From Nitrosospira sp. 56-18 (GTDB taxonomy: Bacteria > Pseudomonadota > Gammaproteobacteria > Burkholderiales > Nitrosomonadaceae), in the NCBI GenBank assembly GCA_001899235.1, contig MKVR01000014.1, forward strand, positions 29,750-93,749: a DNA stretch of 64,000 nucleotides, read 5' to 3'. The position numbers and the translations under genes were made by a program. The notes beneath the pieces are model-generated. The model saw only the letters and a program-made list of their open reading frames with translations, ran no database searches and was not told the DNA's origin. This document shows, in pieces, positions 48,645-57,647 of the stretch. Within the stretch, counting starts at the first letter, position 1; each line of letters starts with the position of its first letter.

Positions 48645-49043
48645 ATGAAAAAACCGCATGAAAGATTTGGCCTCAGGCAGATCCCTGTCAGCGCGGCGAG
48701 ATACGGTAGCATGCTCGCCGCCTTGGGCTGCCTGAGCCATGCAGGCATTGCAATGGCGGAAAAGGAGCCTGCCAAACCGATAACCGTGGAAACGGCGTCC
48801 CCGTTCAAGGGAGAAGACAAGGGGGAAAAAGCGGACAAGCCGGACCAGAATACTTTCCCGCCGCCAAACCCGGCATCTTCCGAAGCATACGATGTGCAAC
48901 CGGGCAACTCGTGGTGGGAGCATGCGGAGGGAGACAGCGTGCTTCGCAGATTCATAAAGCTTTTTTACGGACCAGACCGGCCGCCCGGACCGGATCCGGA
49001 TGTGGATACCAATATATCCGCAGGCGGCGCCGGAGGCGGATAG
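48645..49043 (+). CDS. Small secreted protein with C-terminal FYGPDxPxGPxxDV...SAGGAGG motif (paralogue 2)
   Basis: A 132-residue paralogue of the preceding gene. The N-terminus is basic with a hydrophobic segment (about 20-37) and probable cleavage after AMA. A Lys/Glu/Pro-rich middle leads to KLFYGPDRPPGPDPDVDTN and ISAGGAGGG at the end. It lacks the two cysteines of its neighbour. Spacing of 15 nt indicates a bicistronic transcript. Function unknown; the Gly-rich end recalls but does not match known sorting or precursor-peptide signals. Confidence 0.8.
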   Translation: MKKPHERFGLRQIPVSAARYGSMLAALGCLSHAGIAMAEKEPAKPITVETASPFKGEDKGEKADKPDQNTFPPPNPASSEAYDVQPGNSWWEHAEGDSVLRRFIKLFYGPDRPPGPDPDVDTNISAGGAGGG

Positions 49044-49587
49044 GCTCCCCGGCAGCCAGAATCCGGTGCGGTAATGATGAATGGCTGAAATCTGTTCATT
49101 GATGAACACTGCCGTTCTAACCCACCCGGCCCATTCCGGAATCAGGTATGGAAAAGTGGGCGCCATCTCTTCAAATTCTCAAAAAAGTTCCACGCGATCT
49201 CCTGCATGCACCATTTCAAACGTGTTTTCGGCGGCCTCCATTCCCGCGGGTTTTGTATCGCCATAACGCCCATTGCTGCCTTCGCGCAAATTCCTTGCCC
49301 CGGAAATAAATTCGCTGTCATAATTAGCTTCCTGGCCACCACTTTCAGGAGATCAAAAACCATTCTTTTATCATGGTTTGGGATAGACCCTGCGATTCCT
49401 GGGCAGCACCGCCAGATTAACCAAATCTTCACTTTCACTTGACATTTAGTTGACGTCTGTTGTGCTAACTTCAGTTACAATCAGAAAATGAAAAAATAAC
49501 GGAAACAGCATTGGGCAAAAGATTTCCGATATTCAAATAGAATAATCTTGACTTAATTTCAATCTTCAACGTGGGGGGAATCATTTA
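49044..49587. other. Intergenic region before the porin gene
   Basis: No intact gene in 544 nt. On the minus strand 49352-49182 there is a stop-to-stop frame of about 57 codons with protein-like composition but no plausible start. Promoter-like hexamers TTGACA (49439-49444), TTGACG (49450-49455) and TACAAT (49476-49481) precede the porin but are not ideally spaced. GGGGGGA just upstream of 49588 is the porin ribosome-binding site. Confidence 0.45.
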
Positions 49588-51225
49588 ATGAAACCTAGTC
49601 TTTCATTAATAGCTGCTGCTTGTTGCCTTGTTTCGACTTCCTTATATGCGCAGGACAAGCAAACCGCGGGAGGCGCGGATGCTTCATCGTCAAAGGGCTA
49701 TACCATAGACCTCTATGTCGATACCAAGACCAAGCAGATCTATGCAGAACCTGGAGAGGGGCGGGTACGCATGGGGTCTTTTGAAAAAGTATCGGATATG
49801 CCGAAAGCTCCCGCAAGCGCCGCTGGGGCTGTCCCGCCCGCTCCCACGAGCAGGGAGGGCGCGGTCGCCGCCACCGCAGCGGCAATTCCCGCGGGCACTG
49901 CCCCTGGTGCGCCAAAACCCGGTGGATTTGGATACTCGGATTGGGTGAAAGCAGACCCGTTCAAGCTGAACCTGAACGGCGATGGCAGCCAGTACATCAA
50001 ACTCGGCATGCTTAACCAGGTTCAGTTGGCATACGAGCAGAACAACCCAGGATCGATGATTCAGAACCAGCCAGTGACCGACACAACCGAAGTCAGCTTG
50101 CGCCGGACCCGTCTGGTATTGCAGGGGCAGCTTACCGATAGAGTGTACTTTTACACGCAATACGGGATCAATAATTTCAACTTCATTGCTCAGCAGAATG
50201 ACAACCGCCATATCGCGGCCATGCCCTACTTTCACGATGCCTTCACCGAGTTGCGCCTGACGCAGGGGCATCAGATGATTGCAGGCGGCGGCCTCTCGAT
50301 GGCTAATGGACTATCGCGCTTCACTTCTCCCAGCGTCAGCACCATCATGACCCTGGATGTTCCTGTCGGGGCGCAGTACGCCACGGAAAGAACCCAACTC
50401 TTCAATAGAAACCTGGGAATCTGGCTTCGCGGCCAGATCAGCAAGTTCCGCTACCGGATAGCCGCGCAGGATTCGTTCCCCGTTACAACCGACGGACTAG
50501 CACAACCCGCTATTTCTCCAACAGTTTCGGATTTTGCCCAGGTTGGCCATAAGAAACAATATGGCGGCATGTTCTACTGGAACTTCTGGGATACGGAACC
50601 CATAACCAATGACTACATGCAAGGAACCTACCTGGGCAAGAAGGACATACTGAATCTCGAAGCCGGCTTCATCACCGAGAAAAATGCGATGTGGACCGGC
50701 ACCAGTCCATCAACCGCCCAATATCACGACATGACCCACTGGTCGGTTGCCATGTTTCTGGACGCGGCGGTGGATAAGGTGAAGGAAACGGCGGTCTCCG
50801 CCTATATCGGTTACTTCGTTTATGATTATGGCCCGAATTATCTCCGGATGAACGGCAATGGCGCGAACACGGCCAATGGCCTTGGCGCAGGGGGAAGTTT
50901 CAATGGAGCAGGCAACACCTTCCCGATGTTCGGCACGGGGGAAGTGTGGTATGCCCAGTTCGGCTATCTGCTGCCCAAGGACCTGATCCCCGGGAATAAC
51001 GGCCAGCTACAGATCTACACCTCCCTGTTGAGCGCAAACTACAAGCGGCTTCACGACCAGATGAATGTCTTCAACGGCGGCGTGAACTGGTTGCTGAAGG
51101 GCCACAACAGCAAGATCACCTTCGACTACCAGAACAGGCCTATTTTCAACTTCGACCCGATGGGCGACATCGTCAAAACCTCCAGCAGGGGACGTTTCGT
51201 ACTCCAGTACCAAGTCGCCTTCTAG
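49588..51225 (+). CDS. Outer-membrane porin (OprP/O-like beta-barrel)
   Basis: Predicted channel protein of 545 residues. A signal peptide ends near LYAQ (22). An N-terminal region with VDTKTKQIYAEPGEGRVRMG (about 43-62) and an Ala/Pro-rich linker (75-112) precede the barrel, which starts near KLNLNGDGSQYIKLGMLNQVQ and shows alternating aromatic/polar strands up to the terminal Phe (FVLQYQVAF), the usual BAM recognition signal. Substrate specificity cannot be read from sequence. A strong terminator follows. Confidence 0.88.
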   Translation: MKPSLSLIAAACCLVSTSLYAQDKQTAGGADASSSKGYTIDLYVDTKTKQIYAEPGEGRVRMGSFEKVSDMPKAPASAAGAVPPAPTSREGAVAATAAAIPAGTAPGAPKPGGFGYSDWVKADPFKLNLNGDGSQYIKLGMLNQVQLAYEQNNPGSMIQNQPVTDTTEVSLRRTRLVLQGQLTDRVYFYTQYGINNFNFIAQQNDNRHIAAMPYFHDAFTELRLTQGHQMIAGGGLSMANGLSRFTSPSVSTIMTLDVPVGAQYATERTQLFNRNLGIWLRGQISKFRYRIAAQDSFPVTTDGLAQPAISPTVSDFAQVGHKKQYGGMFYWNFWDTEPITNDYMQGTYLGKKDILNLEAGFITEKNAMWTGTSPSTAQYHDMTHWSVAMFLDAAVDKVKETAVSAYIGYFVYDYGPNYLRMNGNGANTANGLGAGGSFNGAGNTFPMFGTGEVWYAQFGYLLPKDLIPGNNGQLQIYTSLLSANYKRLHDQMNVFNGGVNWLLKGHNSKITFDYQNRPIFNFDPMGDIVKTSSRGRFVLQYQVAF

Positions 51226-51249
51226 AAAGCTGACAGCAATCCCCTTCCA

Positions 51250-51298
51250 CTGACCCCGAGCATGGCCTGACCTGGCCGTGCCGGGGTCAGGTTCTTTT
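51250..51298 (+). terminator. Terminator of the porin gene
   Basis: CTGACCCCGAGCATGGCC and GGCCGTGCCGGGGTCAG pair over about 17 bp with one mismatch around TGACCT, followed by GTTCTTTTTA. It starts 24 nt after the porin stop. Confidence 0.85.
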
Positions 51299-51718
51299 TA
51301 GGCCTCCTTCCGCTTGAATTCGCAACAAACCTTGTTTCCTCTCTCCCGTATCTCCTCTTTACTTCCTTTGCGTTCGCGTCGCTATTCCTCCCTTCCAACC
51401 TATCTTTGCATGATTTTCGCACACTAAAGACTGACATGCGAACATGACCGATGGCCATAATCTTTGCCTCGCCGACCGAAAAGGAAAGTGACACTACTTA
51501 TGGCGCCAAGCTTATCACACGAGACTGTTACTCAAACCTCCACACATATCTCACAGTTATTTCACCGATATCTTCCTTGCGTGAAAAAAATGTGAGTGCT
51601 CTTGCGAACAGAAACGGCTGAAGCAAAGCGTAGCATAAGCACAACGATTTTTTGCGCCAGCGGCGGACGAGATACGTGGAGTAAGCCGGCGATTGCCCCT
51701 CCGGCAGGAGATCACGCG
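51299..51718. other. Non-coding region upstream of the ThDP enzyme gene
   Basis: I see no convincing gene or repeat here. The frame of the following enzyme is open from about 51596, but the upstream codons lack family similarity and the ATG at 51719 has the ribosome-binding site. Confidence 0.4.
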
Positions 51719-53485
51719 ATGAGCCAGAATGTCAGCGATTTTTTATTGCGGCGCCTGATGGAATGGGGAGTCCGGCGGATATTTGGTTATCCGGGGGATG
51801 GCATCAACGGCATCATGGGCGCGCTTAACCGCAAATCGCAAGAACTGGATTTCGTGCAGGTACGCCATGAGGAAATGGCCGCATTCATGGCCTGCGCGCA
51901 CGCCAAGTTCACCGGGGAAGTAGGAGTTTGCCTCGCAACTTCGGGACCCGGCGCCATTCATTTGCTCAATGGCTTGTACGACGCAAAGCTCGACCACCAG
52001 CCAGTCGTTGCCATTGTAGGCCAGCAAAAACGTGCAGCGCTCGGCGGCAACTATCAACAGGAAATCGATCTCATTTCACTGTTCAGGGATGTAGCCCATG
52101 AATATGTGCATATGGTGACGACGCCCATGCAGATGCGCCACATCGTCGATCGCGCCATGCGCATTGCCCAGGCGGAGCGAAGCGTGTGCTGCATTATCAT
52201 CCCGAACGATATTCAGGAGATGGAAGCGGAAAAACCTGGCCGCGAACACGGCACGGCGCATTCCGGCACCGGCTACGAGGCTCCCCGGATCGTGCCGAAA
52301 GCGGAGGATTTGCGCCATGCTGCCGATATATTGAATGCGGGCTCCAAGGTGGCGATGCTGGTCGGGGCAGGCGCGCTCAACGCCACCCGGCAGGTGCTCG
52401 AGGTTGCCGACCTTCTCGGCGCCGGCATTGCCAAGGCATTGCTGGGCAAAGCTGCCGTTCCCGACGAGCTGCCGTACGTGACTGGTTCCATTGGTCTGCT
52501 GGGTACCGAGCCCAGCTATGACATGATGATGGAATGCGATACGTTGTTGATGGTCGGTTCGAGCTTCCCGTATTCCGAATTCCTGCCGGAAGAAGGTCAA
52601 GCGCGCGGAGTTCAGATCGACATCAACGGACGCATGATGAGTATCCGCTATCCGATGGAAGTCAATCTCGTCGGAGATGCCGCGGAAACCCTGAACCAGC
52701 TTATCCCGCTATTGAAAAGAAAAGAAAATCGCCGTTGGCGCAGCGACATCGAAGAATATGTCCGCCACTGGTGGAAAACGATGGAGGCGCGCGCCATGGA
52801 GCCAGCTAATCCAATCAACCCGCAAAGGGTTTTCTGGGAACTGTCCCAGCGGTTGCCGGATAACTGTATTCTCACCTGCGACTCAGGCTCGTCAGCCAAC
52901 TGGTATGCGCGCGACCTCAAGACCCGCCAGGGCATGATGGCTTCGCTCTCGGGAGGACTTGCGACCATGGGGCCCGGCGTCCCCTATGCCATCGCGGCAA
53001 AATTTGCCCATCCCGATCGCACGGCGATCGCGATGGTGGGTGACGGCGCCATGCAGATGAACGGGATGAACGAACTGATCACCATCGGCAAATACTGGCA
53101 GCGCTGGAGCAATCCCAATCTCGTCGTCATGGTTCTCAATAATCGGGATTTGAACCAGGTGACGTGGGAACAGCGGGCAATGGAAGGCGATCCGAAATTC
53201 CCGGCTTCGCAGGATGTGCCTAATTTCCCCTATGCCTCGTATGCGGAACTGATCGGCCTTCGCGGGCTTCGCGTCGATGAGCCGGAAAAAATTGGCGCTG
53301 CCTGGGACTACGCGATCCATGCTGACCGACCGGTAGTGCTTGAGGTCATTTCCGACCCCGATGTTCCACCGCTTCCGCCGCACATCACCTTCAAACAGGC
53401 GCGAGCCTATGCTTCGGCGATGCTCCATGGCGACCCCGACTCGGCAGGAATCATAAGGCAATCGATCAAACAGATTTTTGCGTGA
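51719..53485 (+). CDS. Thiamine-diphosphate-dependent enzyme (pyruvate oxidase/acetolactate synthase-like)
   Basis: The 588-residue protein, from ATG 51719 (AGGAG 8 nt upstream), has the three-domain PoxB/AHAS architecture. ThDP-binding Glu is in VRHEEMAAFMACAHAKFTG (near 49-67), the ThDP-Mg motif runs from VGDGAMQMNGMNELIT (near 439) to LNNRDLNQVTWEQR. WEQR and SGGLATMGPGVPYA suggest the pyruvate-dehydrogenase (quinone)-like branch, but substrate is not certain. Its stop is 35 nt from the oxidase subunit II start, so it is likely cotranscribed with the cytochrome oxidase genes. Confidence 0.88.
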   Translation: MSQNVSDFLLRRLMEWGVRRIFGYPGDGINGIMGALNRKSQELDFVQVRHEEMAAFMACAHAKFTGEVGVCLATSGPGAIHLLNGLYDAKLDHQPVVAIVGQQKRAALGGNYQQEIDLISLFRDVAHEYVHMVTTPMQMRHIVDRAMRIAQAERSVCCIIIPNDIQEMEAEKPGREHGTAHSGTGYEAPRIVPKAEDLRHAADILNAGSKVAMLVGAGALNATRQVLEVADLLGAGIAKALLGKAAVPDELPYVTGSIGLLGTEPSYDMMMECDTLLMVGSSFPYSEFLPEEGQARGVQIDINGRMMSIRYPMEVNLVGDAAETLNQLIPLLKRKENRRWRSDIEEYVRHWWKTMEARAMEPANPINPQRVFWELSQRLPDNCILTCDSGSSANWYARDLKTRQGMMASLSGGLATMGPGVPYAIAAKFAHPDRTAIAMVGDGAMQMNGMNELITIGKYWQRWSNPNLVVMVLNNRDLNQVTWEQRAMEGDPKFPASQDVPNFPYASYAELIGLRGLRVDEPEKIGAAWDYAIHADRPVVLEVISDPDVPPLPPHITFKQARAYASAMLHGDPDSAGIIRQSIKQIFA

Positions 53486-53519
53486 TCCCGCTAAACGGCA
53501 AACCGAATTCATCCTGCTT

Positions 53520-54593
53520 ATGGAACAACGATTTCATCCTCGCATAGCCCCGGAAAACATGGGCCAAAGCCTTTCCGTCCTCCGGCCAGCTGCGGCACTG
53601 GCACTGGCATTGCCAAGCCCGGTGAATGCAGCGCAAGCAGCGGAAGCGCCCCTGAATTATTTCATGCGCAGCTATGGTCCAGCGTCCGAACCAACCATGT
53701 ATCTTGGGTGGGTGCTCGCTGGCCTGTCAGTGATCATTATGCTGATTATCTCATTGCTCCTGATAGTGGCCTTGCTGCGCAATCGCCCTTCCATGGATAT
53801 GCGAATGATCGGGCCCGAAAGTGGAGGATTAAGATGGATTTATATTGGTACCGGTATTTCAACGTTCATCCTCTTTGGGCTCGTCATCTATTCTCTGCTC
53901 GTACTCGATGCGGTCGCGAAACCTCCTTCGACCCCAGCCATCACCGTGACGGTAACCGGGTACGACTGGTGGTGGAGAATCGAGTATGAGCATGATGATC
54001 CCGAGCAGACTGTCACGACTGCCAACGAACTGCATATTCCCGTGGGCGAGCCTGTCCTCATCAGGCTCAAAAGCGCCGATGTCATCCACGCTTTTTGGGT
54101 GCCGACTCTCGCGGGGAAAACACAGATGATCCCAGGGCTGATAAACCAGCAATGGATTCAAGCCGACTCCCCTGGCATATATGCCGGCCAATGCGCGCAG
54201 TTTTGCGGTGCCGGCCATGCCCGCATGAGCCTCGAAGTGGTGGCAGAAAGTGCCGAGGATTTCGAAAGATGGCGAAACGCCCAGCGCCGCCCGGTTTCAT
54301 CCCCTTTCAGGCCAGGCTCAACCGGCGAATTCGGACAGAGGCTGTTCATGGATCGCTGTGGGGGTTGCCATGCCGTCCGTGGTACCGATGCTGCGGGCCG
54401 GCATGCCCCGGATCTGACCCACCTCAATTCGCGCCGCTGGCTTGCAGCAGGACTGCTTCTCAATACGCCGGAAGATTTGATGAACTGGATCGTCAATGCG
54501 CAGCGGCTCAAGCCCGGATCGCGCATGCCGAGCATTGCATTATCGGAGACCGAGAAATCGGCTCTTTCCACTTATCTTTCAACCCTTGACTGA
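53520..54593 (+). CDS. coxM: Cytochrome c oxidase subunit II fused to cytochrome c
   Basis: Electron-entry subunit of a haem-copper oxidase. After a signal-like segment (about 18-43) come two membrane helices (61-87, 106-131), then the CuA cupredoxin domain with ligands His190, Cys225, Cys229, His233 and Met236, and a C-terminal cytochrome c domain with CGGCH at 280-284 and a likely axial Met in SRMPS near 341. The start is uncertain: ATG at 53559 is an alternative. The symbol follows the coxMNOP layout I recall from Bradyrhizobium and is tentative. Confidence 0.92.
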   Translation: MEQRFHPRIAPENMGQSLSVLRPAAALALALPSPVNAAQAAEAPLNYFMRSYGPASEPTMYLGWVLAGLSVIIMLIISLLLIVALLRNRPSMDMRMIGPESGGLRWIYIGTGISTFILFGLVIYSLLVLDAVAKPPSTPAITVTVTGYDWWWRIEYEHDDPEQTVTTANELHIPVGEPVLIRLKSADVIHAFWVPTLAGKTQMIPGLINQQWIQADSPGIYAGQCAQFCGAGHARMSLEVVAESAEDFERWRNAQRRPVSSPFRPGSTGEFGQRLFMDRCGGCHAVRGTDAAGRHAPDLTHLNSRRWLAAGLLLNTPEDLMNWIVNAQRLKPGSRMPSIALSETEKSALSTYLSTLD

Positions 54594-54603
54594 AAACACG
54601 CCC

Positions 54604-56598
54604 ATGTCTGCCATAACACGTCCCCCCAGTGATAGCCGGCTGCGGCGTTCCCCGGACATCGGGCAAGCTCCTGTCGGCTCGGATGCGGAGATACGGCTTG
54701 CCGAAATATGGGAATCGCTCCCCGGATGGAAGGGTTGGCTTTCGACGGTGGATCATAAGGTCATCGGCCTGCGATATATCGTCACTGCTTTCGTTTTCCT
54801 GCTGATCGGCGGAATGGAAGCATTGATCATGCGTCTGCAACTGGCCGGCCCCAACCTGACGCTGTTGACTCCAGAGCAATACAATCAGCTCTTCACGATG
54901 CACGGCGTGACCATGATCTTTCTGTATGCGCTGCCCATATTATCCGGATTTTCGAATTATCTCTGGCCGCTGATGCTGGGCTCGCGCGATATGACTTTCC
55001 CGCGCCTCAATGCGCTCTCCTACTGGATTTTCTTGTTTGCCGGCATTTTCATGTATGCGAGCTTTCCGTTGGGACAGGCGCCGAATGCGGGATGGTTCAA
55101 TTATGTACCTTATTCGGGCCCGATCTATAACACGGGCCCGAATATCGACGTTTTTGCGCTCGGCATGGTATTGCTTGGAGTATCCACGACGGTCGGATCG
55201 GTGAATTTCGTAGTGACCCTGTTCAAGATGCGGGCACCCGGAATGACCATCAACCGCGTGCCGATCCTGGTCTGGGGCACCCTGACCGCATCCGTAGCCA
55301 ACCTGCTGGTCATTCCCTCGGTCAGCCTCGCATTCTTCCTGCTGTGGCTGGACCGCCAGGTCGGGACCCACTTTTTTGATGTGGCGAACGGCGGCAAGCC
55401 ATTGTTGTGGCAACACCTGTTCTGGATTTTCGGCCACCCCTGGGTTTATGCCATCGTTCTCCCCGCGATGGGAATCGTGTCCGACGCATTGCCGACTTTC
55501 TGCCGCCGTCCGCTGGTAGGCTATGCATGGGTAGCGCTCGCCACCATGGCAACCATGCTGGTCGGTTTCGAAGTCTGGATCCACCACATGTTCGCCACCG
55601 GCCTGCCGGCGGTTGCCCTGTCGATCTTCGGCGCCGCCAGTTTCGTGATCTCCATCCCGAGCGCCGTGGCAGTGTTCGCCTGGATCGCGACGATCTGGCT
55701 CGGAACGCCCGTCTTCAAGACACCTTTTCTGTTTTTTGCGGGATTTGTCATCCTGTTTGTCATCGGGGGGCTGTCGGGAGTAATGACCGCCGCCGTACCG
55801 CTCGACTGGCAACTTAACGAAACCTATTTCATCGTCGCCCACCTGCACTACGTTTTGCTTGGAATCAATGTATTTCCAGTCGTAGGGGGCATCTATTACT
55901 GGTTCCCCAAATTCACCGGGCGCATGATGGATGAAAAAATAGGCAAGTGGAGCTTCTGGGTCATGTTCATCGGCTTCAATGCCGGATTTTTTCCCATGCA
56001 TCTGGCGGGCCTGCTGGGCATGCCGCGAAGGATCTACACCTATTCATCCCGGATGGGGTGGGATACGGTAAATCTGATCACATCAATCGGCTCCTTCGTG
56101 TTCGCCATCGGCGTACTGATCTTCCTGGTCAATGTCGCGGTCAGTCTCCGGCGCGGTACCCGCGCGGGAAGCAATCCCTGGGATGCAGCTACCTTGGAGT
56201 GGTCCGTACCTTCCCCACCTCCAGCCTACAATTTTGCCGTGATTCCCCATATCGCCAGCAGGCATCCTCTTTGGGAGGATCGACTGAATGAGGGTGAAGG
56301 AACGGGTCAGTCCAGTCTGGAAAAAGGATACTTACTGATGGAAGGACGCGAAACGATCGGCACCTCCCCCATAGATGCCACTCCGGAGATCATCCTGAAA
56401 ATGCCCGGCGATTCCGCCACTCCGTTCTTCGTCGGGCTATTTCTCTCACTCGCGTTCGCAGGCATGTTGCTCCACTGGTGGAGTTTTACGGGGCTGATGA
56501 TACTTTCATGCATCATAGCGCTGATGGTATGGATGTGGCCGGAAAAAGCGCTGGCGCAACGAAGCCCGACGGATTCATCGCGAGAGGCCCATGTCTGA
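54604..56598 (+). CDS. coxN: Cytochrome c oxidase subunit I with HPWVY active-site variant
   Basis: Catalytic subunit of 664 residues with 12 core helices plus extra C-terminal helices near 600-650. Ligands: His100 and His415 (haem a), His413 (haem a3), His278, His327 and His328 (CuB), and the cross-linked Tyr282. The helix VI motif is GHPWVY: the proton-channel Glu of canonical HPEVY is Trp280. The D-channel entry Asp129 (GSRDMTFPRLN) is retained. Start ATG 54604 follows subunit II by 10 nt. The 8-nt overlap with subunit III indicates an operon. Confidence 0.95.
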   Translation: MSAITRPPSDSRLRRSPDIGQAPVGSDAEIRLAEIWESLPGWKGWLSTVDHKVIGLRYIVTAFVFLLIGGMEALIMRLQLAGPNLTLLTPEQYNQLFTMHGVTMIFLYALPILSGFSNYLWPLMLGSRDMTFPRLNALSYWIFLFAGIFMYASFPLGQAPNAGWFNYVPYSGPIYNTGPNIDVFALGMVLLGVSTTVGSVNFVVTLFKMRAPGMTINRVPILVWGTLTASVANLLVIPSVSLAFFLLWLDRQVGTHFFDVANGGKPLLWQHLFWIFGHPWVYAIVLPAMGIVSDALPTFCRRPLVGYAWVALATMATMLVGFEVWIHHMFATGLPAVALSIFGAASFVISIPSAVAVFAWIATIWLGTPVFKTPFLFFAGFVILFVIGGLSGVMTAAVPLDWQLNETYFIVAHLHYVLLGINVFPVVGGIYYWFPKFTGRMMDEKIGKWSFWVMFIGFNAGFFPMHLAGLLGMPRRIYTYSSRMGWDTVNLITSIGSFVFAIGVLIFLVNVAVSLRRGTRAGSNPWDAATLEWSVPSPPPAYNFAVIPHIASRHPLWEDRLNEGEGTGQSSLEKGYLLMEGRETIGTSPIDATPEIILKMPGDSATPFFVGLFLSLAFAGMLLHWWSFTGLMILSCIIALMVWMWPEKALAQRSPTDSSREAHV

Positions 56599-57190
56599 AG
56601 CAAGGCAATTGCTGGATCAGCCGCTGCCGGTAGGCAGCGAAGGTAAGCTTGCCGGCGGATGGTGGGGCATAGTGGCGCTGATCGTGACCGAAGGATCGCT
56701 TTTCGGATATCTCCTGTTCAGCTATTTTTACCTGTCCTCGCAAGCCGAGCGCCATTGGCCACCGGAAGGCCTGCCCAGCCTGCTTCTCCCCAGCATAAAT
56801 ACGGCGATTTTAATAGCAAGCAGTGTTTTTGTCTGGGCAAGCGAGTACTGCCTGGCACGCAAAAGAAAACGAGGAAGCGTGGTGATGATGTTAGTAGCAA
56901 TCGTGCTGGGCGCCCTTTTTGTAGGAATTCAGCTTAAGGAATGGAGCAGCAAGACCTACGGCATGACTTCCGATCTCTACGGCTCGCTTTATTTCACAAT
57001 CACGGGATTTCATATGCTCCATGTCGTGATCGGCCTCGTCATTCTTTTGCTCCTGCTTGCCTGGATTTCGTTCAGGTACTTTGACGAGAAACGCCATGCG
57101 GCCATCACTATAGGCGGAATTTACTGGCACTTTGTCGACGTGGTCTGGCTGTTCGTTTTTACAACCCTATACCTGTTCCCCTATATGTAG
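56591..57190 (+). CDS. coxO: Cytochrome c oxidase subunit III
   Basis: A 199-residue, five-helix subunit III of the short type. Family marks include EGSLFGYLLFSYFYL near 34, the conserved Glu of helix III-like WASEYCLAR near 82-90, and GFHMLHVVIGL with YWHFVDVVWLFVFTTLY at the C-terminus. It overlaps the subunit I gene by 8 nt. Confidence 0.94.
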   Translation: MSEARQLLDQPLPVGSEGKLAGGWWGIVALIVTEGSLFGYLLFSYFYLSSQAERHWPPEGLPSLLLPSINTAILIASSVFVWASEYCLARKRKRGSVVMMLVAIVLGALFVGIQLKEWSSKTYGMTSDLYGSLYFTITGFHMLHVVIGLVILLLLLAWISFRYFDEKRHAAITIGGIYWHFVDVVWLFVFTTLYLFPYM

Positions 57191-57260
57191 ACACGGATCG
57201 GCATGGACAGGATTCATGAAATGAATGCTCGAAACACTTCCCCTATAACCGGGGAAAATC

Positions 57261-57644
57261 ATGCTTAGAACCATTGTGAGCCTGTTTGGCGCGGCAGCGG
57301 CCTGGGTTGCTCAAATGTCCCTGAGCGAGCCCCTCGCAGCCTACGGATGCTATCCGCACGAAGCTCCGCTTCCCACTCCTCTCTGGGCCAGTCTTCCGGC
57401 TATCCTGATTACAATCAGCCTTGCCTGTCTGGCTGCCGGCCTGGTTTCCGGATATATCGCTCGGGGTTTATGGAAACAGGCCGGCACCGGGCATGCGATC
57501 GCTGCGGGGAGCGGTTCCTTCGATGGCGGCCAGGGACGATTCCTTGGGATACTGGGGCTGCTATCGAGTTTCGTCTTCATTATTGCAATCCTGTTTACCA
57601 GTTGCGCGGTTATCCTGGTATCGCCTTGCAGCCCCTGGGTTTAG
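57261..57644 (+). CDS. Small membrane protein of the oxidase cluster
   Basis: The 127-residue protein has three hydrophobic segments (about 5-20, 43-68, 93-117) and no domain I can name. It starts with a good ribosome-binding site (GGGGAAAA). Position between subunit III and the cytochrome c gene suggests an oxidase-associated subunit comparable to CoxP, but this rests on context only. Confidence 0.75.
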   Translation: MLRTIVSLFGAAAAWVAQMSLSEPLAAYGCYPHEAPLPTPLWASLPAILITISLACLAAGLVSGYIARGLWKQAGTGHAIAAGSGSFDGGQGRFLGILGLLSSFVFIIAILFTSCAVILVSPCSPWV

Positions 57645-57647
57645 CTT

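Noticed and set aside
49142-49438. 98-codon minus-strand open frame as a real gene
   Set aside because: The residue pattern is atypical, there is no ribosome-binding site, and the neighbouring frame looks more protein-like.
51222-51494. 90-codon minus-strand open frame downstream of the porin
   Set aside because: It spans the porin terminator and has no ribosome-binding site or similarity.
54940-56001. 353-codon minus-strand open frame opposite oxidase subunit I
   Set aside because: The composition is charged and His/Arg/Gly-rich, as expected for the antisense of a membrane protein gene.
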